In this document: positions 29,320-39,878 of the stretch, one piece after another
Layout: every line of letters starts with the position of its first letter
Numbering within the stretch: the stretch's first letter is position 1
NCBI GenBank assembly: GCA_003719395.1
Contig: RHMC01000005.1
Coordinates: 1 to 64,000 of the forward strand
DNA: 64,000 nucleotides
DNA from: Streptomyces altiplanensis
GTDB lineage: Bacteria > Actinomycetota > Actinomycetes > Streptomycetales > Streptomycetaceae
Direction: 5' to 3'
The notes under the pieces: model-generated
The model's database searches: none
The model's input: the letters and a program-made list of their open reading frames with translations, nothing else
Told to the model about the DNA's origin: nothing
Made by a program: the position numbers and the translations under genes

Positions 29320-30688
29320 CGGTCGGTTCCGCCGGTTCGACCGGTTCCCCTGCTCCGACCGGGCCGACCGGGTCGGCTGTCCCGGATGCGGCGGCCGTGC
29401 GGCTGCGGGCCGCCAGCAGGGCGAGCACGGCCATCGGCAGCAGCAGGCAGGCGCCGATCGCGTTGAGCCAGCCGTAGCTCGCCTGCGAGACGATCAGGCC
29501 GGCGGCCGCGCCGCGACGCCCGCCACCGAGTTCATGGTCAGGTCGGACAGGCCCTGGACCGCGGCTCGGGCGGGCTGCGGTACCGAATCGGTGAGCAGGG
29601 CGGAGCCCGAGACCAGGCCCGCGGACCAGCCGAGGCCGAGCACGAAGAGACCTGCGGCGGTCTGGGCGTGGCTGGGGCCCGCCGTGCCGGCCAGCAGGGC
29701 GGCGAGGCACAGCAGCCCGGCCGCCAGGCCGATGACCGCGAGGCGCCCGACCCGGTCGGACAGCCAGCCCATGACCGGGGAGAACGCGTACATGCCGGCG
29801 ATGTGACCACTGATGACAAGGCCGACGAGTTCCAGACCGGCTCCGTGGTGACCCAGGTCGACCGGGGTCATCACCATGATCGAGACCATGACGGTGTGGG
29901 TGACGGCCACTGTCACCAGGGCGAGCCTGGCCCGTGACGACGCGACCACCGCCGCGATCCCGGCGCGCAGGGAACGGCTCTGCGCGGACTGCGATCCCTC
30001 CGGGGCCAGGGCCCGGGCGGTGAGGAGCGGATCGGGGCGCAGCAGCACGGCGACGACCAGTCCCGTGACGAGGAAGATTCCGGCGGCCCACAGGAACGGA
30101 CCCGCCGTCTCGGGTATGGAGGTGCCGGCGAAGGACCGGCCCGCCGGGGCCGCGATGTTGGGGCCGAGTCACCGCGCCGATCGTCGTGGCCCAGACCACC
30201 GTCGAGATGGCGCGGGCACGCCGGTCCGGCTCCGCCAGGTCGGCGGCGGCGAAACGCGCCTGGAGGTTGGCCGAGGACGCGGCACCGAACCCGGCCATGC
30301 CGACCAGCAGCAGCGGAAAGTTTCCGATGACGGCGGCGACGACCACGAGCGCCGCGCCCAGTGCGCCGATCAGATAGGCGAGGACGAGTCCCGGGCGCCG
30401 GCCGCGCGAGGTCATCAGGGAGGCCAGCGGGATCGACAGCAGGGCTGTACCGACGACGGAGGCGGTCGGGGCGAGCCCCGACACGGCCTCCGTGCCGCTG
30501 ACCTCGACCGCCAGGACGGGGGCGAGGGCGATACCGATGGGCACGCCGAGGCCGCCCAGGATCTGGCTCACGACGAGTACGGCCGAGGTGCGCCGCTGGA
30601 GGGCGCGCAGCGCCTCGGGCCCGGGTACGGCCGCTGTCGCGGCTGTTGTGCCGGCTGTCCCGCCGGTCGTCTTGTCGGCCGTACTCAC
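29309..30688 (-). CDS. MFS transporter (frame broken twice)
   Basis: GTG 30688 overlaps the stop of the upstream small gene. The N-terminal six-helix half includes QILGGLGVPIGIALAPVLAVEV and the loop SLMTSRGRRPGLVLAYLIG (MFS motif A-like GRRP). The second half carries GWLSDRVGRLAVIGL (motif A again). Frame changes near 30167 (one inserted base) and 29515 (one missing base) are repairable and restore continuous helices. The length is normal for a 12-helix drug or metabolite exporter; the substrate is unknown. Confidence 0.8.
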   Translation of the reverse strand: MSTADKTTGGTAGTTAATAAVPGPEALRALQRRTSAVLVVSQILGGLGVPIGIALAPVLAVEVSGTEAVSGLAPTASVVGTALLSIPLASLMTSRGRRPGLVLAYLIGALGAALVVVAAVIGNFPLLLVGMAGFGAASSANLQARFAAADLAEPDRRARAISTVVWATTIGAVTRPQHRGPGGPVLRRHLHTRDGGSVPVGRRNLPRHGTGRRRAAAPRSAPHRPGPGPGGIAVRAEPFPARRDRGGGRVVTGQARPGDSGRHPHRHGLDHGDDPGRPGSPRSRSGTRRPCHQWSHRRHVRVLPGHGLAVRPGRAPRGHRPGGRAAVPRRPAGRHGGPQPRPDRRRSLRARPRLVRGPGLGLRPAHRFGTAARPSRGPGPVRPDHELGGGRRGAAAGLIVSQASYGWLNAIGACLLLPMAVLALLAARSRTAAASGTADPVGPVGAGEPVEPAEPTAKG

Positions 30689-31001
30689 CGTATGTACGCC
30701 TTTCCCCCGTCGGCCGCGAGCGCTGCGGCGGCACGGCCGTTCGTCCTGCGCCGCTCCTCGCCGGACGCCTGGGGCAGCAGGCTGTTCCGGAGGGAGAGCG
30801 CGATGCCGTCCGCGGCTTGACCGCGCGCTGGAGCATCGGGCCGGTCCCGGCGGCGAGCGGCTCGACCCGCCTCTCCCTCTCCAGCGGGAGGAGGCCCCGC
30901 GTGACGAAGGAATTCTCGGGGACCGGCAGGCTCTCGCCGGCCGGCGGGCGGTCGGTGGAGGAACCGGATCCTGGCTCGTGTGCGGCAGGGAGGGTAGTCA
31001 C
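30685..31001 (-). CDS. Small unknown protein coupled to the MFS transporter
   Basis: GTG 31001 begins MTTLPAAHEPGSGSSTDRPP and continues through LLPLERERRVEPLAAGTGPMLQRAVK. Adding one G near 30820 keeps the frame open (AADGIALSLRNSLLPQ) down to KAYIR and a TGA that overlaps the MFS start as GTGA. That overlap is the main evidence that it is real. About 105 residues, charged and helical; I do not recognise a family. Confidence 0.5.
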
Positions 31002-31067
31002 CGCCGCAGTGTGCCAGTCCTTACGGACGTACGGAACCGAGAAAACCTCCGCGCAGCCCGCCCCGGC

Positions 31068-31623
31068 TCAGAACAGCGGTTGCGGCAGCACCCCTTCGAG
31101 GGCCAGCAGCGCCCGTTTGGTCTCCAGGCCGCCGCCGAACCCGCCGAGTCCGCCGTCGCTCTCCACCACCCGGTGGCAGGGCACCACCACGGGCAGCGGA
31201 TTCGACCCCATCGCCGCGCCGACGCCTGCGCCGCACCGGGCTGCCCGACCCGCCCCGCCAGATCGCCGTAACCGACGACCGTGCCGTACGGAACACCGGT
31301 CGCCAGCTCGCGCAGCACCTGCCGGTTGAATCCGGAGGTGAGCGACCAGTCCAGCGGCAGGGTGAAGTCGCGCAGCTCGCCCGCGAAGTACGCCGTGAAC
31401 TGCCGTATGGGCTCGGCCAGCCGCGCGGAGGCCGGCGCGCTGCGTCACCTCGCGCCCAGTCGTGCCCGCAGCCGGCCGAGCGTCTTCTCCCGCACCTCGG
31501 GGCCGGCGTGGAAGGCCACGCACACCAGCCCCACACCGGTGTGGCGGCGAGCAGCAGCGATCCGATGCCGCTGTCGCCACTGCCGACGACCGCCCACTCC
31601 ACGCACTGCCCGTCGCTGTCCAT
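31068..31623 (-). CDS. ogt: Methylated-DNA--protein-cysteine methyltransferase (frame broken)
   Basis: It starts at ATG 31623 ([14 protein letters not shown]). The Ada/MGMT active-site motif [33 protein letters not shown] (Cys acceptor in PCHRV) is in the C-terminus, preceded by [21 protein letters not shown], the helix-turn-helix part. Frame changes near 31535, 31440 and 31220 must be repaired to join N- and C-terminal domains. It repairs O6-alkylguanine by irreversible transfer to its own Cys. Confidence 0.85.
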
Positions 31624-31671
31624 GCGCACCACGGTACGGCCGGGCACTGACAGCCCGGCCGGTTCCGGGCC

Positions 31672-32551
31672 TCACCGGCTGACGGCGTCCCGGACGACGT
31701 CGGGGTTGTTGGTGATGATCCCGTCCACGCCGAAGCCGTCGACCCGCGCCGCGCGGCCGCCGCCGTGTTCACCGTCCAGGTGTTGACCCGGAGCTGCTTG
31801 CCGTGCGCGCCCTTCAGCTTGTGGACGGCTGCCACGTAGTCGGCCGTGAGCGAGGTGTGCGTCGGATTGATCTGGTCCGTGAACTTTGCGTACTTCGGCA
31901 GGTCGGCGACCGCGGGCGTACCGAGGAAGCCCGTCGTGACGTCGGGCCGCTGTTCGTGCACGGCCTTCACGCTGTCCGCCCCGAAGCTCTGGATGACGAG
32001 CTTGTGCTTGACGTGGTGGCGGTTCAGCCAGCCCTCCTTGCGCAGTACGCGCAGGGTGTCCTTCTCGATGCCCGGGTAGATCTCGGGCTTCTTGATCTCC
32101 AGGAGCAGCTTCTGGTGGTTGCGCTCGACCCGGTTCACGTACTGCTTCAGGGTCGGCACGCGCGCGCCCGTGAACTCCGGGCCGAACCAGCTGCCCGCGT
32201 CCAGCTCGGCGATCTCCGCCGCGGTGAAGTCCTTGATCTTCCACGGCGACCGGCCGGGGAAGACCTGTTCCACGTTGGTGGTCCTGGCGAGGCTGTCGTC
32301 GTGCACGACCACCAGCTCGCCGTCCTTGGTGCGGTGGACGTCGTTCTCGACCCACGCGAAGCCATGCGGTCGCCAGGTCGACCGCCGCCAGCGTGTTCTC
32401 GGGCGCGTAGCGACGCGCCCCGGTGGGCGATGACGGAGGGCTCGTCGTGGGGGCCGGCGGCAGTGGCCGCCTGGGCGGCCGTGCCGGGCAGCAGCAGTGC
32501 GGCGGCGCCCAGAAGTGCGGCGGCCCTGGCCGGGGCGGTGCGTGCGTACAC
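31672..32551 (-). CDS. Secreted glycerophosphodiester phosphodiesterase (GDPD)
   Basis: ATG 32551 encodes a signal peptide ([28 protein letters not shown]). The mature domain starts SVIAHRGAS with the catalytic HRG, then [34 protein letters not shown] (metal-binding Glu/Asp and His) and LLLEIKKPE. It ends [18 protein letters not shown]. Frame changes near 32410, 32365 and 31745. It hydrolyses glycerophosphodiesters from phospholipid or teichoic-acid turnover to glycerol-3-phosphate. Confidence 0.88.
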
Positions 32552-32801
32552 AAGGACTCCTCACATCGAGTGATCACGGACAGTCCGAGAGTGACAGCGA
32601 ATGGCCAACGATGGACAGGCGAAGGATGGCCACGAAATGAACGAAACCACCCGTGTCGTGTCGCACGGGGGTCCCACTCCCGGCAGATTGCCGAAAAACG
32701 TGTGCGGACCACTCGGCCCGGCCTACTCTCACCCGACCGGGCCTCCGTACCACTGGCAGGGCCTTTCCACCCAGCGACCGAAGCCGAAGGACACCCAGGG
32801 C

Positions 32802-33602
32802 ATGCAGGGCACTGTCGACGGATTCAGTCACGGTCTCGTCACTCCGGTCGTGGCGTACCTCATGGCGTGCCTCGGCGGCGCGCTCGGGCTGCGCTGCACC
32901 GCGAGGTCGCTCACGAGCGGGCGCGGCCGGAAGCCCGGCTGGCTCGCGCTCGGTGCGACCGCCATCGGCTCGGGCATATGGACCATGCACTTCATCGCGA
33001 TGACGGGCTTCACGGTGAAAGAGGCCCCGGTCGCTTACGACGCCCCCCTGACGTACGCCAGTCTCGGTGTCGCCGTCGTCATGGCCGGCATCGGCGTCTT
33101 CATCGTCGGGCACCAGGGGGCCACTGCGATGGCCCTGGTCACGGGCGGTGCCGTCACCGGTCTGGGGATCGCTTCCATGCACTACCTCGGCATGGCCGGA
33201 ATGCGTCTGCGCGGCCGGCTCGAGTACGACACCCCCACCGTCGGGCTCTCCGTGGTGATCGCGGTGGTCGCCGCGACCTTCGCGCTCTGGGCCGCCGTGT
33301 CGATCCGCGGACTCCTGCCCGGACTGGGCGCCGGCCTCGTCATGGGCCTCGCCGTGAGCGGCATGCACTACACCGGCATGGCGGCGCTCGACGTCCATCT
33401 CCGCGGGCCCGCGGGCGCCGTCGGCGGCGAGACGTCCCTCCTGCTCCTCGCGCCGATGCTGATCGGCCCGGTGGTCTTCCTGTTCCTGGCGGGCGTGGTC
33501 GCGGTGTCCGGTCCGCTGCTGGTGCGGGGCCGCCCCGGCCGGCGGCGTCCGGCCGGGGCGGGCGCCTTGCGGCCGGTCCCGGAAGCGTCGAGGCGCCGGT
33601 GA
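32802..33602 (+). CDS. MHYT-domain integral membrane sensor
   Basis: ATG 32802 (AAGGA ten bases upstream) gives 266 residues with seven hydrophobic segments. The three MHYT-type motifs are MHFIAMTG, MHYLGMAG and MHYTGMAA at the expected spacing. Such domains are proposed to bind copper or gases such as NO/CO/O2. Unlike many MHYT proteins there is no attached GGDEF, EAL or kinase output domain, only a short basic tail. The reading frame is clean. Confidence 0.88.
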   Translation: MQGTVDGFSHGLVTPVVAYLMACLGGALGLRCTARSLTSGRGRKPGWLALGATAIGSGIWTMHFIAMTGFTVKEAPVAYDAPLTYASLGVAVVMAGIGVFIVGHQGATAMALVTGGAVTGLGIASMHYLGMAGMRLRGRLEYDTPTVGLSVVIAVVAATFALWAAVSIRGLLPGLGAGLVMGLAVSGMHYTGMAALDVHLRGPAGAVGGETSLLLLAPMLIGPVVFLFLAGVVAVSGPLLVRGRPGRRRPAGAGALRPVPEASRRR

Positions 33603-33640
33603 CCCCGCGCGATCGCCGCGTTGACGTCAGTGCCGGGCCG

Positions 33641-33652
33641 TACGGTTGATGC
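33641..33652 (+). promoter_or_regulatory. Leaderless-type -10 box before uvrB
   Basis: TACGGT (33641-33646) sits six bases before the uvrB ATG and there is no ribosome site. A TTGACG lies upstream at 33621-33626, with an unusually short 14-base spacer. Confidence 0.4.
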
Positions 33653-35783
33653 ATGCGGCCCGTTTCCAAGATCGAACGTACGGTGGCGCCCTTCGAGGTC
33701 GTCAGTTCCTACCAGCCCAGCGGTGACCAGCCGGCGGCCATCGCCGAGCTGGAACGGCGTATCCGCGCAGGTGAGAAGGATGTGGTCCTGCTCGGCGCGA
33801 CCGGCACCGGCAAGTCGGCGACCACTGCCTGGATGATCGAGAAGCTCCAGCGCCCCACGCTCGTCATGGCGCCGAACAAGACCCTCGCCGCTCAGCTGGC
33901 CAACGAGTTCCGCGAACTCCTGCCGAACAACGCCGTCGAGTACTTCGTCTCGTATTACGACTACTACCAGCCCGAGGCGTACGTCCCGCAGTCGGACACC
34001 TACATCGAGAAGGACTCCTCGATCAACGAGGAGGTCGAGCGGCTGCGCCACTCCGCGACGAACTCGCTGCTCACCCGCCGCGACGTCGTCGTGGTCGCCT
34101 CCGTCTCCTGCATCTACGGCCTCGGTACGCCGCAGGAGTACGTGGACCGCATGGTGCCCCTGAAGGTCGGCGAGGAGATCGACCGCGACCAGCTGCTGCG
34201 CCGCTTCGTCGACATCCAGTACACCCGCAACGACATGGCCTTCACGCGCGGCACCTTCCGGGTCCGCGGCGACACCATCGAGATCTTCCCGGTCTACGAG
34301 GAACTGGCCGTCCGCATCGAGATGTTCGGCGACGAGATCGAGGCGCTCTCGACCCTCCACCCGCTCACCGGCGAGATCATCAGCGAGGACCAGCAGCTGT
34401 ACGTCTTCCCGGCCAGCCACTACGTCGCCGGACCCGAGCGCATGGAGAAGGCCGTCAGGGGCATCGAGAAGGAGCTGGAGGAGCGGCTCGCCGAGATGGA
34501 GAAGCAGGGCAAGCTGCTGGAGGCCCAGCGTCTGCGCATGCGCACCACGTACGACCTCGAGATGATGCGCCAGATCGGCAGCTGCTCCGGCATCGAGAAC
34601 TACTCGATGCACATGGACGACCGCGCGCCCGGCACCGCGCCCCACACCCTCATCGACTACTTCCCCGAGGACTTCCTGCTGGTCATCGACGAGTCGCACG
34701 TCACCGTGCCGCAGATCGGCGCGATGTACGAGGGCGACGCGTCCCGCAAGCGGACCCTCGTCGACCACGGCTTCCGGCTGCCGTCCGCCCTGGACAACCG
34801 CCCCCTGAAGTGGGAGGAGTTCCAGCAGCGCGTGGGCCAGGCGGTCTACCTCTCCGCCACCCCCGGCGCGTACGAACTCTCGCGCTCCGACGGCTTCGTG
34901 GAGCAGATCATCCGCCCCACCGGCCTCATCGATCCCGAAGTGGTCATCAAGCCCACCGAGGGCCAGATCGACGACCTGGTGCACGAGATCAGGAAGCGCA
35001 CCGAGAAGGACGAGCGCGTCCTGGTCACCACCCTCACGAAGAAGATGGCCGAGGACCTCACCGAGTACTTCCTCGAACTCGGCATCCAGGTCCGCTACCT
35101 GCACAGCGACGTCGACACCCTGCGCCGCGTCGAGCTGCTGCGCGAGCTGCGCGCCGGTGAGTACGACGTCCTGGTCGGCATCAACCTGCTCCGCGAGGGC
35201 CTCGACCTGCCCGAGGTCTCACTGGTGGCCATCCTCGACGCCGACAAGGAAGGCTTCCTGCGCTCCGGAACCTCCCTGATCCAGACCATCGGCCGCGCGG
35301 CGCGCAACGTCTCCGGCCAGGTCCACATGTACGCCGACAGGATCACCCCGGCGATGGAGAAGGCCATCGACGAGACCAACCGGCGCCGGGAGAAGCAGAT
35401 CGCGTACAACACGGAGCGCGGGATCGATCCGCAGCCGCTGCGCAAGAAGAGAACGACATCGTCGCGACGATCGCGCGCGAACAGGTCGACACCGAGGCGC
35501 TCTCGGCTCCGGTTTCCGGCAGACGAAGGACGGCAAGGGCGCCAAGGCTCCGGTCCCGGCGCTCGGCGGCAAGGCGGCCAAGGCCGGCGGCAGGGCGGGC
35601 AGGAAGGGCGAAGTGCTCACCGACCGCCCGGCCGCCGAACTGGCCTCTCTCATCGAGGAGATGACCGAACGGATGCGGGCGGCCGCCGCCGAGCTGCAGT
35701 TCGAGGTGGCCGCGCGACTGCGCGACGAGGTGGGCGAGCTGAAGAAGGAGCTGCGGCAGATGAGGGAGGCGGGGCAGGCCTGA
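33653..35783 (+). CDS. uvrB: UvrABC excinuclease subunit B
   Basis: ATG 33653 gives [27 protein letters not shown]. Motif I is [19 protein letters not shown], the beta-hairpin region is [23 protein letters not shown], motif II is [15 protein letters not shown], motif V is [15 protein letters not shown] and motif [12 protein letters not shown]. The C-terminal UVR domain ([27 protein letters not shown]) contacts UvrC. Two one-base changes near 35448 and 35508 place the last 110 codons in other frames, and the true stop is TGA 35781. UvrB verifies damage handed over by UvrA. Confidence 0.97.
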
Positions 35784-35916
35784 CGGGCCGGCACCCGGTG
35801 TGTTGCAAGACCGACACAAAATACACGCGGGTTGTGTCGGCCTCGACGCGACTGCGTAGGGTGCTGGACAGCCGCACACACGGGCGGTGGTGGCGTTTGT
35901 GGAGAGGGGACAGCGC

Positions 35917-36495
35917 GTGACGGTCAACATGACCAAGGGTCAGGCCATCAGCCTGCAGAAGAGCGACGGGGGAACCCTGACCGCTGTGCGCATGGGGCTC
36001 GGGTGGCAGGCCGCGCCGCGTCGCGGTCTGTTCGGCTCGCGCACCCGGGAGGTCGACCTCGACGCCTCGGCGGTCCTGTTCGCGGACAAGCAGCCGGTCG
36101 ACGTCGTCTTCTTCCGTCACCTCGTCAGCGACGACGGCTCTGTGAAGCACACCGGTGACAACCTGGTCGGCGGCGCCGGCCAGGGCGGGGACGACGAGGC
36201 GATCCTCGTCGACCTCCAGCGGGTGCCGGTCCACATCGACCAGATCGTCTTCACGGTGAACTCCTTCACCGGCCAGACGTTCCAGGAAGTGCAGAACGCG
36301 TTCTGCCGCATCGTCGACGAGACCAACGGCCAGGAGATGGCCCGTTACACGCTCGACGGCGGCGGCCAGTACACCGCCCAGATCATGGCCAAGGTGCACC
36401 GCGCCGGCGCCGGCTGGAAGATGACCGCCATCGGCAACCCCGCCAACGGCCGCACCTTCCAGGACCTGATGCCGTCGATCCTGCCTCACCTGTAA
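35917..36495 (+). CDS. TerD family protein
   Basis: GTG 35917, preceded by GAGAGGGG, begins [21 protein letters not shown]. It contains the TerD motifs [46 protein letters not shown] (calcium-binding acidic loop) and QIVFTVNSF. 192 residues, the usual length. TerD proteins bind calcium and belong to the tellurite/stress systems. The next gene contains a second TerD-like domain. Confidence 0.93.
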   Translation: MTVNMTKGQAISLQKSDGGTLTAVRMGLGWQAAPRRGLFGSRTREVDLDASAVLFADKQPVDVVFFRHLVSDDGSVKHTGDNLVGGAGQGGDDEAILVDLQRVPVHIDQIVFTVNSFTGQTFQEVQNAFCRIVDETNGQEMARYTLDGGGQYTAQIMAKVHRAGAGWKMTAIGNPANGRTFQDLMPSILPHL

Positions 36496-36614
36496 GCAGG
36501 CCTCTGCCGCAGTACGCGCAGCTCCCGGAGGCATCGTGCCGCCGGGAGCTGCACCACTTGCCACCACCGGCCACCGCTGTGGCCGCCAACGACGCGACGC
36601 GGGGGAGACAGGCG

Positions 36615-38583
36615 ATGACGGCCGAGCTGGTCCGGGGGCAGAACCACCCCCTGCCCCAGGCCCGTTTGGAGATCAGGGTGTCGGCCGGCAAGCCGGTCGT
36701 GGCCGGTGCGATGCTCGGCGACGAGCAGGGCACCGTACGCGGCACGGAGTGGGTCGCCCACCCCGGCTCGCCGAACCTCCCCGGGCTCGAAGTGTCCAGG
36801 CAGGCCGCGGCCGACCACCGGCTCGCGGTGGACCTCGGCGCGCTGCCCGAGACCGTGCACCGGGTGAACATCCTGCTCGCCCTTCCTCTGGGCGCGGGCG
36901 GCCCGGACCGCTTCGGCGTCCTCGCGGCGCCCTTCGTCTCCGTCACCGGGCTCGACGGCTCCGAGGTCGCCAGCTACACCGTGACCGGACTGGACAGCGA
37001 GTCGGCGGTCGTCGTCCTGGAGCTCTACCGCAGGCAGGGCATCTGGAAGGTGCGCGCCGTAGGGCAGGGCTACGCGGGCGGCCTCGCCGAGAAGCTCGTC
37101 GACCAGGGCCTCGCGCAGGCCCACGAGCTCGCCGCCGCCATTCAGGAAGCGGTCAGCAGCGGTTTGGCCCGCTCCGTCGCGGCGCCCCCGGCCCGTTCCC
37201 AGGACGGCGGCCGGACACGCCGTACGCCGTCCCGGGCGACGAACGGCGGACACCGACTCGCAGACCGGCGCCCCGCCACCACCCGCACCTGTTCCCGCGC
37301 CGCCGCACTCTCCCGCCTCCTCACCCGCGGCGGCGGACGGCCCGGACAGCGGTGCGGCGCCCCGGACAGCGCCCGGCGGCCCCATCGACTACGAGCACCC
37401 GCGCCGCCGGAACACCGCGCCCCCGCCCCCGCAGCCCACCGCGCCGCCGGCTCCCCCGGGGCAGCACCCGCAGCCCGTCGCGGGCGACGGCGACCGGCTG
37501 GCCATGGACGAGCGGCTGTACAACCAGGTGTGGGGCATGTTCGAGGACCTGGCCCGCACCACGCGGCGTACCGCAGCGCGGTGGACTTCGCCGAGTCCCG
37601 GATGGAGCAGGAGCTCGACAAGGCCCTCTCCGACCCGCGCAGCCGGATCGGCACCGCCGGCGACACCGCCCGCGCGACGGCCCGGGCCTCGACGAGCTCG
37701 TCGACCGGGCCTCGACGTACTGGAGCGCGACCTGACCCAGCTCGCCGCCGAATCGGACGTCGTCGAACCCGCCCTGCCGCCCGCCTTCGCCTCCTGGGAC
37801 AACCCGGTCTGGCACGGTTACCGGGTCCCCATGGAGATCCCGATGGCGCTGCGCGTCGGCGATCTGCATCTGCCCGAACGCCCGGACCTGCGCATCCCCA
37901 TGCTGCTGCGCCTGCCGCTGGAGCGTGGCCTGTGGATCGACAGCGGCCGCTCCGGTTCCGAGGCCGCGCTGATGCTGGAGTCCGACCAGCTGCGCAGGGC
38001 GGCCATGGAGTCGGCCGTCGCGCATGCGGCACGCCTGCTGGCGGTATATCCCGCCGGTGAGTTCGCGGTCCATGTCATCGACCCGGCGGGCACGGGCACG
38101 CCCGCGCTCGCCCCGCTGACCGGGCCGGGGGTGCTCGACGCGCCGCCCGCCGCAGGCGCTCAGGGCGTGGCGGCGGTGCTGGCCAAGCTCACGCAGCGCG
38201 TGGACCTGGTGCAGATGGCGATCCGGGGCGGGGCGGCGGACTCGCTCCCGCCCGGTCTGGACACGGCCGAGCAGCTCCTGATCGTCAACGACTTCCCGCA
38301 CGGCTTCGACGACCGCGCCGTCACCCAGCTCCGCTACCTGGCCGACGAGGGGCCGTCGGTCGGCGTGCATCTGATGATGGTCGCCGACCGCGAGGACGCG
38401 AGTGCGTACGGCCCGGTGCTCGACCCGCTGTGGCGTGCGCTGCTGCGTGTCACACCGGTGCCCGACGACCACCTGATCGACCCGTGGGTCGGTCACACCT
38501 GGACGTACGAACCGCTGCTGCCGCCACCGGGCAGCCAGGTCGTGCAGCAGGTGCTGGCGCGGGTGGCGGCAGCGAGGCGGTAA
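36615..38583 (+). CDS. TerD-type domain fused to an FtsK-like ATPase-related region (frame broken)
   Basis: ATG 36615 begins MTAELVRGQNHPLPQARLEI. A TerD-like N-domain (about residues 1-190: VAGAMLGDEQG, LPETVHRVNILLALP, VASYTVTGL) is followed by a Pro-rich linker. A helical part has MDERLYNQVWGMFEDLA. The last 270 residues resemble the ATPase core of FtsK/HerA-like proteins, with LWIDSGRSGSEAALML at the P-loop position and LLIVNDFPHGFDDRAVTQLRYLADEG (Walker B-like). Canonical GxxGxGKS is absent. Five or so one-base deletions lie near 37210, 37260, 37565, 37690 and 37715. It sits between terD and the riboswitch-controlled terC. Confidence 0.72.
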
Positions 38584-38664
38584 CTGCAATCACCCCACTG
38601 GCCAGCGTTTTTGGGGTCTCTTTAGTCATCCCTTTACCTTTTCTTGGGTGTTCCTGTACCCTTC

Positions 38665-38820
38665 GAGGAGCGGAGGGGAGTACTCCCGGCTGCGACGTAC
38701 CCGTCAATACGGACCGCCATCGGTCCCGGGGCGTCGGCCCGAGGCGCTGGAAGCGCTCGGGTGGAAGAGACCTCCGGCAGCGACGACGCTGAATGAGTTG
38801 CCGTAGCTATCTGCCGGAGG
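38665..38820 (+). promoter_or_regulatory. yybP-ykoY (manganese) riboswitch with translational switch
   Basis: The 5' part carries GGAGGGGAGTACTCCCGGCTGCGACG (from 38671), and the 3' part AAGAGACCTCCGGC, both typical of yybP-ykoY aptamers, just upstream of a TerC gene as is usual for this class. CCTCCGGCAG (38771-38780) pairs perfectly with CTGCCGGAGG (38811-38820), which contains the ribosome site GGAGG of the next gene. Mn2+ binding would therefore free or mask the start site. Confidence 0.85.
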
Positions 38821-38824
38821 CGCA

Positions 38825-39826
38825 GTGGACGTTTCTATGACCCTTTGGGCACTGACCATTCTTGGTCTGGTCGCCCTGATCGCCGTCGACTTCCTCATCG
38901 GGCGCAAGCCCCATGACGTGTCGATCAAGGAAGCCGGAATCTGGTCGGCCGTCTGGATCGCCCTGGCCGTGCTCTTCGGCCTGGGGCTGCTGATCTTCGG
39001 CACCGCACAGGCGTCCGGTGAGTTCTTCGCCGGGTTCATCACCGAGAAGTCGCTCAGCGTCGACAACCTTTTCGTCTTCGTTCTGATCATGGCGAAGTTC
39101 TCGGTGCCGACCCACCTCCAGCAGCGCGTGCTGCTCATCGGTGTGCTGATAGCGCTGGTGCTGCGTGCGATCTTCATCGCGGCCGGCGCCGCGGTCATCG
39201 CGAACTTCTCGTGGGTCTTCTACATCTTCGGCGCGTTCCTGATTTACACCGCCTGGAAGCTCATCCAGGAGGCGCGCGCAGAGGAGGAGGAAGAGGCTTT
39301 CGAGGAGAACCGTCTCCTCAAGTCGATCGAGAAGCGCTTCGGTGTCGCCGACAGGTACCACGGCACCAAGCTCTTCATCCGGAACAACGGCAAGCGTGTC
39401 CTGACGCCCCTGATGGTCGTCATGCTCGCCATCGGTACCACCGATGTGCTGTTCGCGCTGGACTCGATCCCGGCGATCTTCGGCCTCACCCAGGATCCGT
39501 ACATCGTCTTCACCGCCAACGCCTTCGCCCTCATGGGTCTGCGGCAGCTGTACTTCCTCATCGGCGGACTGCTCAAGAAGCTGGTCCACCTGAGCTACGG
39601 CCTGTCGGTCATCCTGGGCTTCATCGGCGTCAAGCTGGTGCTGCACGCCCTGCACGAGTCCGGGGTGCACGTTCCCGAGATCTCCATCCCCTTCTCGCTG
39701 ACGGTCATCTGCGGCGTGCTGATCATCACCACGATCACCAGCCTCATCGCCAACAAGAAGACGGAACAGCGTGCCGCGGAGGCCAAGGCGGCCGAGGCCG
39801 CCGACAAGGAGAGCGTCGAGTCCTGA
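38825..39826 (+). CDS. TerC family membrane protein, probable Mn2+ exporter
   Basis: GTG 38825 is four bases after GGAGG; ATG 38837 is too far from it. The 333-residue protein has about eight membrane helices. TerC signatures are SLSVDNLFVFVLIMAKFSVP, AFLIYTAWKL and GTTDVLFALDSIPAIFGLTQDPYIVFTANAFALMGLRQLYF, where acidic residues in helices form the metal path. TerC/Alx proteins export manganese in other bacteria, consistent with the upstream riboswitch. There are no frame problems. Confidence 0.93.
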   Translation: MDVSMTLWALTILGLVALIAVDFLIGRKPHDVSIKEAGIWSAVWIALAVLFGLGLLIFGTAQASGEFFAGFITEKSLSVDNLFVFVLIMAKFSVPTHLQQRVLLIGVLIALVLRAIFIAAGAAVIANFSWVFYIFGAFLIYTAWKLIQEARAEEEEEAFEENRLLKSIEKRFGVADRYHGTKLFIRNNGKRVLTPLMVVMLAIGTTDVLFALDSIPAIFGLTQDPYIVFTANAFALMGLRQLYFLIGGLLKKLVHLSYGLSVILGFIGVKLVLHALHESGVHVPEISIPFSLTVICGVLIITTITSLIANKKTEQRAAEAKAAEAADKESVES

Positions 39827-39878
39827 CCCCCCGCGACACCCGGATTTCCCGCACCGGCCGCTGTGTGCGCAGGGGGAG

